Shown: piece after piece, positions 9,955 through 21,051 of the stretch | How the letters are laid out: each line of letters begins with the position of its first letter | How positions within the stretch are numbered: the stretch's first letter is position 1 | Source of the DNA: Cycas panzhihuaensis | Lineage: Eukaryota; Cycadophyta | Assembly (NCBI GenBank): GCA_023213395.1 | Contig: CM041465.1 | Span: forward strand, 250,549,741 to 250,613,740 | Length of the DNA stretch: 64,000 bases | Direction of reading: 5' to 3' | Program-made: the position numbers and the translations under genes | The notes under the pieces: model-generated | What the model was told of the DNA's origin: nothing | What the model saw: the letters and a program-made list of their open reading frames with translations, nothing else | Databases searched by the model: none

Positions 9955-10860
9955 GATCTGTTTAAGTTGTTCAAAACATATTGTTGCTTCTTCATTTGAC
10001 TAAAAGGAATCCGTTTTTAATAAGCGAGTTAGGATGTCATTTTCTGTGTGTAATTTTTAACAAAACAACGATAATACCTTGTTAGCCCTAAGAACCCTCG
10101 AAGTTTAGTGAAATTTTTGGGTGTCGACCAATCTTGAATTGCTCTGATCTTTTTTGAATAAGCTTTTATTCCTTCCTTTGAAATGAGGTGACCCAAATAT
10201 TCTATTTCTTTCAATCCAAAATAACATTTTGACTTATTGGAAAAAAAAATTGTTCTTTTAATACGCTTAGCACTTGATCAACATGGTTTACGTGTTCACC
10301 CCACCTTTTGTTGAATATTAATATATCGTCAAAGAAAACTAACACAAATTTTCGTAGAAAGGGACTAAGAATCTTATTCATAATAGCTTGGAATGTGGTC
10401 GGTGCATTGGTAAGGCCGAAAGACATTACCTCGAATTCATAATGACCGTGGTATGTGTTGAAGACTGTCTTGTATGTATCCTTTGGTTTAATTTGAATTT
10501 GGTGATAACCAAATTTTAAGTCTATTTTTGAAAAGTATTCCGCTCCTTGCAATTCGTCTAGTAACTCATCGATCCTTGGTATACGAAATTTATTTTTTAT
10601 TGTAACTTTGTCCAGTCCCAGTAGTCTATGCACATGCGATAGGATCCATCTTTTCTTCTTACTAAGATTATAGGAGCTGCAAAAGGACTTTTACTAGGGG
10701 CTATTGCTCCTAGGTCTAACAATTCCTGTATAATTTTTTCAATTTCATTCTGATAATGATGTTGTTGTTTATATGGTCAAATAACAATTGGATTAGTACC
10801 AACTTCAAGTTCAATTTGATGTTTCGATCCTCTATCTGGAGGTAACTCTGCTAGCATATT
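9955..10860 (-). pseudogene. G2 reverse transcriptase (broken)
   Basis: Motifs in order: [81 protein letters not shown] (FFDD metal site), EYLGHLISKEGI, LRGFLGLTRYYRCFVKNY. A frame change lies near 10212 and stops lie at the N-terminal end. Residues needed for catalysis look present, but the frame is not continuous. Confidence 0.9.
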
Positions 10861-10992
10861 CTAGAAAATTTCTTTATGTTTCTGAATGACTTTTTGAAGT
10901 TCATTTTCCTTTATCGTTGGCATTATTTCTACTTGAATAGAGAAGAGTTGAGACATAATGTCGTGGTACTCCTTCTTAATTAATTTTTCTAT

Positions 10993-11349
10993 TCATTTAC
11001 AAGACATTAGTTGACTATTTCCTGGTTTTTCCCCTTGAAGGACAATGGTTCTTCCTTCCTTCTTATATCTAATAAATAATTCCTCTAAGTTCATTTCAAA
11101 AGTTCTCAAGGTCCTTAGCCATTGACTTCCCAAGATAATGTCTACTCCCCCAACATCAAATACATAAAAGGTTTTTTTCATAACAACATCACATATTGCG
11201 ACTTTAAGATTGTCCATTAGACCTTGTCTAGATATAACTTGACGACCCCCAACACTTACTTGGAAAGATGATGTTCTTGATAGAAATAACTTTAAATGTT
11301 GAGCTAAGATTCTATCTATGAAATTATGGGTACTTCCGGGGTCAATCAA
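10993..11349 (-). CDS. G2 retropepsin-like protease (118 codons open)
   Basis: The frame reads MIDPGSTHNFIDRILAQHLK, then FQVSVGGRQ, then GGVDIILGSQWL. The active site triad is DPG where DSG is expected; Ser-to-Pro at this place would be expected to harm activity. The rest of the fold (ILGSQWLRTL as the flap-distal segment) is kept. A stop separates it from gag upstream. Confidence 0.85.
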   Translation of the reverse strand: MIDPGSTHNFIDRILAQHLKLFLSRTSSFQVSVGGRQVISRQGLMDNLKVAICDVVMKKTFYVFDVGGVDIILGSQWLRTLRTFEMNLEELFIRYKKEGRTIVLQGEKPGNSQLMSCK

Positions 11350-11399
11350 GATTGTAACAGCTTAATTCTTAATAAATCCTCGTAGTTTAAGCGTATCGG

Positions 11400-12665
11400 A
11401 TCTTGTGAGTATACTCATAGCTGAGAATGACATTTTTAAGATGTCTTCCTCATGGTTGAAATGGTCCTCCTAAGTTTCCAGAGAATTCTCTTAAATTTCT
11501 TGTATACTATCTTCTTCCTCATTTTCCTCATATTCAGCTACCAAAGATAATTTAATTGTATACAATTGATTCTTTTGATATCTGTGATTAGGTGTCCACC
11601 TTTCGGCACACCTAAAACATAGATTTTTTTCTTTTTTAGATCTTCTTGATCAGCTCTTGTCCTTTGAAACACATGCTTGGATGGTCAATTAAATCTAGTT
11701 GGCATTGGACTAGGCTGCATTGTTGATGGGGGATTAGGTCGAGCATAAGGAGGAATATAGGGTCTTGTTTTCACTTTCCGTAACTCATTAACTTTATCTT
11801 CTTGTATTTTGGCAAGTTGTATTGCCTTATTAAGATCCTTGGGCTCTTGAATTTTGACTTCAGCTTGGATTTCCATGATTAAGCCATCTATATATAATTG
11901 GATAAGTCGATTAATCGGAATGTCTTCTAAAACATAGCTCAGCTTTGTGAAGGTTATGTTGTATTCTTCCGCAAAACCTATTTGTTTTAATCTTCATAAC
12001 TCACAATAGTAATCACGGTCAGTTATTGTTTCAAACTGCTCGATGAATAAACGGACAAACTCCTTCTAAGTTGGCAATTGATTTTGAAATGAAGTACATT
12101 CGAGACACTGCCACTATTCACACACTATTTCGTCCATATACAGGGTAGCTAATGAGACTTGTTTTATTGGTTCAATTTCTACCAAACGAAAGTAATTTTC
12201 CATTGGCTAGATCCATACCCTAGGCTCATGTGATTTTTGCTCACTATTGAAGCGTTGTATTGTGATCTTTCCTAACTTTTTCTTTTTTTGTGACTGTATG
12301 GATTGTAAACTGTTAATATATGCTTGGAAACCCACTATCTTCTATTCACCAAGGGTTAGATTTCAGTAATCATTAAGATATTTTCTAATAGTTTTATTTT
12401 CAATATTAATTCGAGTTGTCTGAGGACCTGACTGATTTTTTGCAGTGCGATTTCTGATATGTGACTGGCAACTCATTGCTCCGTCCTCAGAATTCAGGAC
12501 AATCATGTTTTCTTTTCTACTTGTTGCCATGTTTGTCAATTTGTCCAAAATCTGATGTAAAGTATGATTTGAGAGAGCATTTGATGTCTGAATTGTTTCA
12601 TGTATTGCTTGAGTAATAGGTTCGACAATATCCTTTTAGATGGTGTTGTCTGCCATCTCTTCAGT
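11400..12665 (-). pseudogene. G2 gag (broken)
   Basis: Frames in the minus strand give a decayed zinc knuckle near 11590 (CFRCAERWTPNHRYQ, last Cys replaced), a Pro-rich stretch (YIPPYARPNPPSTMQP), a segment with KEPKDLNKAIQLA-type sequence, and further up the capsid region with FRLVEIEPI- and FDEQFETIT-like pieces among stops. An N-terminal ATG near 12660 is likely but not proven. Identity rests mainly on position next to protease and the knuckle remnant. Confidence 0.65.
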
Positions 12666-13773
12666 GTTCATCACTTTAATAATCGTATATGTGCAATTCC
12701 ACCGATTGTCTATCGTGTTTGGTTGACTAGTGAAAAATAGATGGTGTATGCTTCTCCTATTATCACGCTTTGTCTTCTTTTATTGATGCATAAATTTCGC
12801 GGAATGAGTGAAAACTTTGACACCCACAACAATCAATATTTATGTCTGGCTTGATGACTTTTAAATGATTATGATACGGACTTTAATATAATATATAGGA
12901 TATAGTCTAACTATATATGGTAGTAGAATGATTTAATACTTGGAAGAGGATGAGAAATTAATGATAGACAAAGATGCGGGAAGATCGATTAAATATTTAT
13001 TTACACAAAATACTTATATATAATTTTGGTGACGAATATATATGTACACCAATAATATGTATTCTAATTGACACATTGTTTTAAAAGATAGTGTAACTTA
13101 AAAGACTTTATATTTGTTGTCTCAAATATAACTATATATTAATAAATGTATTATTAAAAACGAGTATATATAATATATAAATGAGTTATATAAGTGATTA
13201 CCAATATGGTGACTATTGAAAATGTTATATTAAAATAAAGTTTTAAAAAAAGCGTCACACTATTAAATCGAATGCGAAATATGAAATAATATGAAGATTA
13301 AAAGAAATTAAAGATAAAAAAGAGACATAACAATGGAGAAAAATAGACATAGACGAATAACAGAGAAGAATGGAAGATCAATGGAAGGATGGAGAATCAA
13401 CGAATGACCCGGAAGGGGAAGGCGATAATGTAATGGTGATGTGACGTTGGATATAAACAATTATATAGCATTTATACAGGCTTTGTGAACGTATTATATG
13501 TATGTCAGTTTATGGGAGGACGCAATATATGTAGACTACAATTACTTGTGGTGTGATTTCTCCACACACTGTTAGACAGGGGGCGTCAGGTGTATATACT
13601 CAGCATTTGAAGGTGATGTATTAGAGACTATATGCTTTTGTACTTGGAGGTTTCAATAGTATGTTATAAAAGCGACAATATTTTATATATAAAGCCCCCG
13701 CGATGATGGAAATAGGACAAGCCAACAATCAATATTATATGTAAGGCTACGGCGACAAATATGTATGTATATA

Positions 13774-13840
<67 letters not shown>

Positions 13841-14212
13841 TGTAATAGTTGACTCGTTGCAACAAAAATAATAATAATATGAATGGATGGAATGGAAGAC
13901 GAACACAAGGAAGACAGGAACACAAGACTAAAGATCAATCCACAAAAAACTGCTTCAATATAGTATGTATATGAACGACTGCGGTTGTGGCATATAAACA
14001 ATTTTATAGTGTTGATATTATATTATCTTTTGTGCATTGTTACGCCAAATGTTTGACTCTTCCTTAATGATTTGCTATGTAGAAGTATATTAATACTATT
14101 GCAGTGACCATAATGTTCTTTGATGCACATCGAAAAGGAACAATAGGTAAGGTAATTGATTTGAGGCCTCCAGATTATTGAAATTATTCACAAGGAGGTG
14201 CCAGGCAAAACT
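12666..14212. other. G2 leader or inserted AT-rich DNA, no coding sequence seen
   Basis: Between gag and the primer site lie about 1.5 kb of very AT-rich DNA. This is long for a chromovirus leader, so an unrecognised insertion is possible. Two short blocks resemble each other (ATATAAACAATTATATAG near 13452 and ATATAAACAATTTTATAG near 13993). No motif of a known gene was found on either strand. Confidence 0.5.
13761..13842. repeat. TA/TGTA microsatellite
   Basis: Alternating TA runs are broken twice by TGTGTG. Apparent reading frames across it are only Ile-Tyr repeats and are not genes. Confidence 0.95.
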
Positions 14213-14439
14213 GCTCCGATACCACTTGTTACGAACTCCGTAACTTGAAGAGAAAGCCAGATATTCTGAATACAAAGAACGCTTTGAAAAGATGTATAGT
14301 CAATAGACCAAACAATTTTATTGATAAAAGATAAGTGATAATAAATATTACATCTAGGTCCATATTTATATGAACATGACAGGCCCATTTCACAAAGAGT
14401 TACAACCATGAAAGACACCTTTTACTGAAACTCATAACA
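14213..14439 (-). repeat. G2 primer site and 5' LTR (213 bp)
   Basis: GCTCCGATACCA at 14213-14224 is the complement of an initiator-tRNA-Met primer site with one mismatch. After two bases the LTR runs 14227-14439; its ends (TGTTACGAACTC and GAAACTCATAACA) are near-perfect inverted repeats. A minus-strand TATA box lies in CATATAAATATGG near 14360-14372. The right flank is GCCAC. Confidence 0.8.
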
Positions 14440-15100
14440 GCCACGAGCGAAACAACTTGGTTGGATTTTGCCTTCAACAATCAATTGGGTAAGTTATCAC
14501 TCCAATTCAGCATGAGTGAGAGGAGTAGTGCGATATGGAGCTTGATTGGGAAGAGGGGGCCCTGGAACAAGATTAATGGAATGTTGGATAGCATGTATTG
14601 GAGGAACACCCTTAGATTCTACAAAGACATTAGAGTACACATTTTTATTGATTTTGGTGGAATCTTCGTATAATTTTCCTTTTCATCTTAACAAATTACA
14701 CAAAGTACCATTTGCTTGACTGTAGGAATTTTAGTGATGAGAGCTAATGATGGAGAGGCAATAGCTACAAAAGTAAGCTTATACGCCTTCCCGTTTTTGT
14801 GAAGTGTATAAGTATTACGGTAGCCATCATATAATGATCGACGATCATGCTAATATGGGCATCCCTAGAGAATGTCGTTGTAGTCCATAGGAGTGACATC
14901 ACAATCAATTGTATCCAAGAATGGTGAAACAATAAAAGTGAAAATGCAGATCTTGTCGACCATTGTTGTATGACCATTAGCTATTACCCACCCAAGAGTA
15001 TAGGGTTTGGGATGTGGCCTAGTGGGCAATTGTAAAGAATCCACAAATGTTTGAGAGATTAGATTCTTCATGTTGTCGTTGTCGATAATATAAAGAGCTA
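14440..15100 (-). pseudogene. G3: gypsy protease-to-RT scrap
   Basis: Reading right to left it gives NLISQTFVDSLQLP, HPKPYTLGWV, CDVTPMDYNDILLG, DRRSLYDGYRNTYTL and GKAYKLTFVA, the usual end of a plant gypsy protease. After about 200 bases come PPIHAIQHSINLVPG and NQAPYR, the approach to RT. Stops and small shifts interrupt it. Both ends are cut abruptly, by the LTR of G2 at 14440 and by G4 gag near 15100. Confidence 0.75.
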
Positions 15101-15850
15101 GTCAATCCTTGGTTATTACAAAAGGAAACATATGTCCAAGTGTATGAACTATCAGATAAGGAGAAGATATCAACAACATCTCTACACTTGTATGGAAGGG
15201 CATTAGATTGGTTTTATTGATGGCAAAAGAACAATCTAGGCCACCCAAAATCATGGGACCATCTAAAGGCAGGACTAATAAAACAATACGAAGACTCTTG
15301 GAACATTGACTACTTCGCTCAATTAACAAGATTACAACAAAACGGAAGAGTCCAAGAATACACCAAGCAATTCTAGATGCTTCAATGTTTAATACCAGAA
15401 CGAATAGTAGTTGAATACATCATGGAAACTTACATCAGTGGATTAAAGGGGACAATCAGATTTTGCATTAAGAATATGAATCCCTCAAATATTCATGAGG
15501 CAATCCAATGTATGAAGAACGTAGAAGTAGAATTTAAATAGAACAGACCTATCTATACACGCAAAACTGAATCATACCAGCAACAGGGATCCAATCCAAA
15601 TTGGGCCAAATCAAGCACAAAAGTAGACCCACTAGTGGCAATAAAACACGCAAATGAAACAAGCATAGTTGAACATCTCAAAAAAGGGGACCTAGTTCAA
15701 ATGTGGAGGGAAGTGGAATAAAGAACACCAATGCCCAGTGAAAAAGGTATTTATGATCGACAATGACGAAGTGGAAATACTAGACAAAGAACAGGAAGAA
15801 GTAAACTAGATCCAAGAGGAGGATGCACAAGTAAACGAACTTTTAGAAGT
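15101..15850 (+). pseudogene. G4 gag (5' truncated)
   Basis: The capsid region reads QVYELSDKEKISTTSLHLYGRALDW, then QLTRLQQNGRVQEYTKQF and YISGLKGTIRF with stops between. The zinc knuckle is decayed (KKGDLVQMWREVE where G7 has KKGTCFRCGGKWNKEHECP). Sequence to the right of 15101 aligns with G7 from about 42640; sequence to the left does not, which marks the truncation. Confidence 0.82.
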
Positions 15851-15887
15851 CAATACTGAGAATGTCCAAATTTCGCTACAAGCCATA

Positions 15888-16190
15888 ATGGGACAAAGCC
15901 TTACACCTCAAACCCTTAGATTCCAAGGGATGATCAAAGGAGCTCCAGTTGCAGTACCTGTGGACAATGGCAACACTCACAACTTCATGAACAAGGCCAC
16001 AACAAAGAAGCTAGGATTAAAAATACAACCTTTGAACACATTTCAAGTATCCATTGCAAACGAGAAAACTACTCCTTGTGGAGGTTATTGTCAAAAGGTG
16101 AATCTTCAAATTAGAGACTATTTAGTAAATACATGTATGTTCGCGATGCCTATAGGAGGAGTAGACGCAATCTTAGGAATTTAGTGGTTA
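15888..16190 (+). pseudogene. G4 retropepsin-like protease
   Basis: It reads PVAVPVDNGNTHNFMNKATTKKLG, FQVSIANEKT, CGGYCQKVNL and GGVDAILGI, then a stop. The active triad is DNG instead of the DSG seen in G7. The upstream and downstream parts align with G7 protease at about 43400-43800. Confidence 0.85.
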
Positions 16191-16399
16191 CAGACCTTGG
16201 GAAATATAGTTACCAATTGTATGTCCTGATTCATGTGCTCCTGTTAGAAAGGGCACAAATACAGATTACGGGCATCAACTACACCTCCAGTACAATCCAT
16301 ATCCTCACATCACATGGAAAAGATATTGAAGAAGAATCTGTCTGCATACATACTAACATGATACAAAATAGCGATAGAAGATGTACCAACCAAAGTACA

Positions 16400-17215
16400 A
16401 AAGATCATAGATGAGCACAAAGTAGTATTTGAAGAACCCAAAGAGCTTCCCCCGCAATGAGACTATCAGCATTCCATTGTGCTTGTGCCTGGAGCAGCCC
16501 TAGTAAATATCAGGCCCTACAAACACCCTTATCATTTGAAGAGAGAAATTGGAAAAATCACAAGGGAATTATTAAGTCAAAGATATATTGCAACTAGTTC
16601 AAGCCCATTTGCATCACCGATCGTAGTCGATCCCAAAAAGGGTGGATCATATTACCGAAGGTTGAACAAATTAACAATAAAGAATTTTTATCCTATTTCA
16701 TAAATAGATGATTTATTATACGAAATACACAAAGCATGGTATTTTTCAAAAATCGACCTACAATTAGGATATTATCAGATTTGCATCAAAGAGGAAGATA
16801 TATACAAAACAGCTTTTCATACACACGATGGACTTTTTGAGTTCAAAGTAATGTCATTTGGGTTAACAAATGCGCTAGCAACTTTGCATACCACCATGAA
16901 TTCAATCCTCAAACCATTTTTGTGAAAATTTGTGCTAGTTTTTTTCGACGACATTCCAATCTATAGTAAAACATGGGGGGAGCATCTAGACCATATCAAA
17001 GCAATACTACGAATCCTACAAACCAATCAATTCTATGCCAATCAAAAGAAATGAACATTTGGGAAAGAAGAACTGAAATATTTAGGCCACGTTATCACAA
17101 AGGAAGAAATAAAGATAGATCCGAAAAATATTCAGGTCATAATAAATTGGCCAGTACCAAAAAATGTGACAAGAGTAAGGAGTTTCCTCAAAGCAGCAGG
17201 ATTTTTTTGGAAATA
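16400..17215 (+). pseudogene. G4 reverse transcriptase (broken)
   Basis: Motifs: [85 protein letters not shown] (FFDD box), LKYLGHVITKEEI, VRSFLKAAGFF. Stops occur after FYPIS, before KFVLVFF and elsewhere, and there are one-base shifts near 16960-17060. Confidence 0.9.
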
Positions 17216-17740
17216 AAAGGGTATGCCCACATAGCATCCCCCTTAACAGACCTTACAAAAAATGATGCTTTTGTATGGAATCCACGAGTAGAAAGTGCTT
17301 TCAAAGAACTTAAGAGGGCAATGGTCATAGTCCCAGTTCTAGCAAAATATGATTTCTCACAACCGTTCATTTTAAAATGCGACGCTTCAAGATTCAGAAA
17401 AGGAGCAGTCCTAATTCAAAACGAATGACCAATTGCCTATGAAAGTAAGAAATTAAATAACAGGGAGAAACTCAAACCTATTTATGAAAAAGAAATGTTG
17501 GCGATCATGCATGTTATACACCAATGGCAACAGTACTTATTAGGGAGCAAGTTTATAGTTCAGACGGATCATAATAGTCTCCAATATTTCTTGAATCAAA
17601 AGACACTATCTAACGAACAACAGAAATGGGTTAGTAAGCTCCAAACCTTTGATTTCAATATAGTATATAAAAAGGGTAAAGAGAATGTCATTGCAAATGC
17701 TCTCTCAAGACTACCTGAGGACAACAATGAAGAAGTTTCG
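17216..17740 (+). pseudogene. G4 RNase H
   Basis: KGYAHIASPLTDLTKNDAFVW leads into FILKCDASRFRKGAVL (catalytic Asp kept), then after a stop at about 17427 SKKLNNRE, EKEMLAIMHV, QTDHNSLQYFL and GKENVIANALSRL. Expected acidic residues are present, but the domain is interrupted. Confidence 0.88.
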
Positions 17741-18840
17741 CTAAAAGCAATATCAGTAGCCACACATAGCTGGACTCAAGAATTAATCCAGGAATATAAG
17801 ATCGATCCACCTTCACAGAAGATATTATAGGAGATTAAAGATCAAAAGTCTTCCAAGTTTGAATTACAAGGAGAATTAATTCTAAAGAAAGGGAAGATAT
17901 TTATCCCAACAGTTTCCAAATTAAAGGTGGTCATATTAGAAGAAGGCAACTCGATGCCAACAACAAGACATATAGGAATAGATAAAACATACCGAAAGGT
18001 ACAAAATCCCTATTATTATAAGGGAATGAAAGCAGATGTCCTCAAGTATGTATTTGAATGCGATTCATGCCAACGAAACAAAAGTGAATGCGTAAAAGGT
18101 CTACGACTACTACAACCGTTATCTATTCCAGATCAACAATGGGAAGAAATCTCAATGGGCTTTATCACAAGACTCCCACAATCTGAAAGGAAAGACACCA
18201 CCTTTGTAGTAGTAGATAGGTTAACTAAATATGCACATTTTAGGGTCACACAATCAATAACAAAAGCAAGTCAAATAGTAGAGATATACATGAAAGAGAT
18301 ACATCGTTTGCATGGGCTTCGCAAAATTATAGTTAGTGATCGGGATCTAAAGTTCATAAGCCATTTTTGGCAAGATTTGTTCAAATTAGTATGAACAAAA
18401 TTAAATGAGTACAACCTACCACCCGCAATCAGATGGACAAACAAAGGCAGTCAATAAATGCCTAGAAGGATAGTTAAGGAATTTTTCTTTTGATAAGCAA
18501 ACTCAATGGCATAGATGGCTCCATTTGGCTAAATGGTGGTACAACACCACTTACCACATGGCAACAAAAATGACACCTTTTCAAGCATTATATGGGTATA
18601 GCCACCATCTATACGCACATGGATGAAAATATCACAAGTACAAGCAGTACACGAACAACATGAACAAGTGGAACAAACAATGAGGATTTTAAAAAACAAC
18701 TTGAATACAGCAAGAAATAGAATGAAGCAACAAGCCAACACCAAAAGATTTGAAAGGAGCTTCATAGTAGGAGATTAGGTCTTTCTAAAGCTCCAACCTT
18801 ACAAGCAATCATCAATGAAACAAACAAACAAACAAAAATT
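17741..18840 (+). pseudogene. G4 integrase (broken)
   Basis: The HHCC region includes TRHIGIDKTYRK and CDSCQRNKSEC. In the core, the first catalytic Asp is changed (ISMGFITRLP where SMDF is usual), the second is kept (SDRDLKFISHFW), and the third is Lys instead of Glu (DGQTKAVNKCL near 18430). A stop follows FKLV at 18392. The region after 18600 is decayed. Two of three catalytic residues are lost. Confidence 0.88.
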
Positions 18841-19184
18841 AGCACCTCAATTCTTTGGACCTTATCAAGTTATCGGAAAATTTGGGGGAAGTGGCCTATC
18901 AACTAGCATTACCTCCAGGAAGCAAGATCCATAATGTCCTTCATGTATCTTGCCTTAAGAAGAAGGTAGGGGAAAAGGTAACCCCTCAGACAATAGTCCC
19001 TAAACTAGATGAAGAAGGGAAGATTATCTTTGAACCACAGGGGATTTTACAAATACAAACAAAAGAATTACGGTCCAGAAAGGTCAAAGAATACCTCATT
19101 AAGTGGAAAACTTTAGATTTAGATAATGCAACATGGGAATTAGAAGAATGGATACAACAACACCCAAATTTACCCATGCTTTGA
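18841..19184 (+). pseudogene. G4 integrase tail with chromodomain
   Basis: PYQVIGK, VAYQLALPPGSKIHNVLHVSCLKK is the conserved gypsy linker. The chromodomain follows: ILQIQTKELRSRKVKEYLIKWK, then ATWELEEWIQQHPNL, with the aromatic-cage-like Tyr and Trp residues in place. Chromodomains of plant chromoviruses direct integration to certain chromatin. The stop is at 19184, 30 bases before the LTR. Confidence 0.9.
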
Positions 19185-19214
19185 GGGCAAAGCAAGGTTT
19201 TGAGGGGAGGGACT

Positions 19215-19532
19215 TGTAGTGAGCAAACTAACCCCCAATTTGGCTGACTTCAAAGCCTATACTCTGGCCAACTTAGTAGTGTTAAGAGTAACTCCCATTC
19301 TGGCTGACTTCCAGCATTCCTTCTGGCCGACTTCCATCTTAAAGTTGGTGAGTTTCTTCATGTCTATTTGGCCGCCTATATATAATGTTATTTGACCCCA
19401 TTCCTAGGCATCTCAGAACCGAGTTTGGACTGCAATAATCTCAGACTTAGGACTGTTGCTCTGTCACCTTTAATGCTGCACTTTTGGAGGGAACCTAATA
19501 CATAGCCTTACACTTGACAATTTCAGCAAACA
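19215..19532 (+). repeat. G4 3' LTR (~318 bp, right end approximate)
   Basis: It begins TGTAGTGAGC right after the polypurine tract. The motif TCTGGCYGACTTC occurs about four to five times before the TATA box CTATATATAA near 19376. The end is placed at the CA in AGCAAACA because no second LTR is available. Related motifs occur in the LTRs of G5 and G7. Confidence 0.65.
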
Positions 19533-20468
19533 ATAAATACTACCAAACTTAAGAACTTCAACTCACAGGGAAAAAAATTTGCCAGAAGTTCTCTCTTCTA
19601 TTAAAATATTACTTAAGGTTGGAAGGTATGTCTTGCTTAGTTGGGAAACTTTCCCAAGCTCGTATCCTTGCTTTTGCCAACTTTGCTGCTTGCCTTGGCA
19701 AGAACCAGTTCATGGTAAGAGGATTGCCATGCAAGAGAGGTTGAAATTAAAGCAGCATAGTCAGTAACTACATTAGACTAAAAAAGCAGTGGAAATTTTC
19801 AGAGTTGAAACTAACAATCTCAAGAAAAGCTTGGGGAGATGATACGATATCAACCAAGGCAGCAAAAGGAAAACACATTTGTGTACATTACTTGGAACCA
19901 TGAAGGCAAATTAGCACAGCTTTGCAATGTTTAATTCTGACCAAAACAGCTACAATTTTGCAAATTTAGCATTAAAGCAAAGTTGTAGTGGGACAGTTTT
20001 GGTTTTGCTTGAGCACTCCAACAATTTGGAAAGGTTAATTTTATACACTGTAGATCATTGAAGAAAAGTGCTCAAAGGAATAGACGAAACATGAAACATA
20101 CATTCTCATATTCTTTAGCATAGGCTGGCAGCCCACAAATATTCCAAAAGTACATAAGCCATATGATGAAACCAGTTCACTTTCACAAAGTACTGATATA
20201 AAGTCTAAGCTTTCAAGTTCCCATACAGAACAATGGTGGTTTATTGAAATCAGTACCCCCAAAGGCTCCAAAATGTAGGGATAAAACTTCATGAGGTTCT
20301 AATATAATTTGAGTGACTATTAACATCAGATTTAATATTCCAGACATAATAGATAGTATATGTACAAAATTCTAGTTATGAAAAGTGGCATATGAACATT
20401 CTAAGAAATTTTTGGCATCATGATCCCACAATGAAAAACAACCAAAATCACTAAATTCCAGTAAATAC
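19533..20468. other. Non-coding DNA beside the helicase exon
   Basis: No LTR element, RNA gene or coding motif was recognised on either strand. It would be intron or downstream sequence of the minus-strand helicase exon. The expected next exon of that family (starting with the VGRTAR motif) was not found here. Confidence 0.4.
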
Positions 20469-20776
20469 CTGTGCACATATTCGGTGGCATCCCCAGGAGA
20501 GTCATACTGAACAATGCATCTCACTTTGGGAAAATCCAAGCCTCTCGCTGCTACATCTGTGCATAAGAGAATGGCAGACTTTTCTTCTTTATAGGTGTGA
20601 AAAGTCTGTGTCCGCTCTTCTTGTACCATATTTCCATGTAGCCGAAATGTTTTGCACTTGATGAAGCTTCCATCCTCTCCACCCAAGCCCTCTTGCAAAT
20701 CCGAAACCCAGTGAAATTCACTTATGAGTGCATAATGGAAATCCACAGCATCACATGTGGAGAAGAAAACCACAAC
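20469..20776 (-). CDS. RH17: Exon of DEAD-box RNA helicase, RH17/DDX31 type
   Basis: The 308 bp read [54 protein letters not shown] (motif V) and [14 protein letters not shown] (start of motif VI). This is the C-terminal helicase domain, and the FFSTC...FHY signature with FRLHGNM fits the RH17/DDX31 subfamily of nucleolar, ribosome-related helicases. Splice signals frame it on the minus strand: acceptor ATGTGCAG before GTTGTG and donor CACAG/GTATTT inside motif VI. It has no stop. No neighbouring exon was found within several kb, so it is either part of a gene with very long introns or an isolated relic. Confidence 0.82.
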
Positions 20777-21051
20777 CTGCACATGTGCAAGTTTGAGCAT
20801 GTGATAACCAGTTATCTAAAACAATGCCTCAGACTAAAATTACACAAAACATCTGAGCATGTTAGATAAGAAAGAGGCACTTTTCTCTACTTTTCCTTCC
20901 ATCGGAAGGATCCGAACATTCACACAGTATTATCCACTAGCACTAAAAATCCATGAAAGCATGATGGGTTGCCTACTAGATGATCAGTTACAGGAAGTGA
21001 TAGCAACAAAAAAACAAATGAAAAGAAGAATGAAAAGAAGTGGTATTAAGA

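Larger units (their letters stand above)
9263..14439 (-). mobile_element. G2: Ty3/gypsy element (probable chromovirus), 3' truncated by C1
   Basis: On the minus strand: 5' LTR (14227-14439), initiator-Met-like primer site, a long AT-rich leader, gag, protease, RT, RNase H and the start of integrase, which is cut at 9263 by C1. Motifs (DPGSTHNFI protease, FFDD RT, HNSLQYLL RNase H) match the chromovirus-type elements G4 and G5, but the diagnostic chromodomain is off the window. The right end lies within gypsy scrap G3. Confidence 0.85.
15101..19532 (+). mobile_element. G4: Ty3/gypsy chromovirus, 5' truncated
   Basis: It starts inside gag without LTR or primer site and continues through protease, RT, RNase H, integrase, chromodomain, polypurine tract AGGGGAGGGA and 3' LTR. 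A chromodomain at the integrase C-terminus defines a chromovirus. It is the longest copy of a family also represented by G5 and G7. All genes are broken. Confidence 0.9.

Noticed and set aside
13664-14001. Open frames with long Ile-Tyr repeats
   Set aside because: They are translations of the TA/TGTA microsatellite.
19533-20468. Next exon of the helicase gene
   Set aside because: The motif VI continuation (VGRTAR) and later conserved blocks were searched for on the minus strand and not found.
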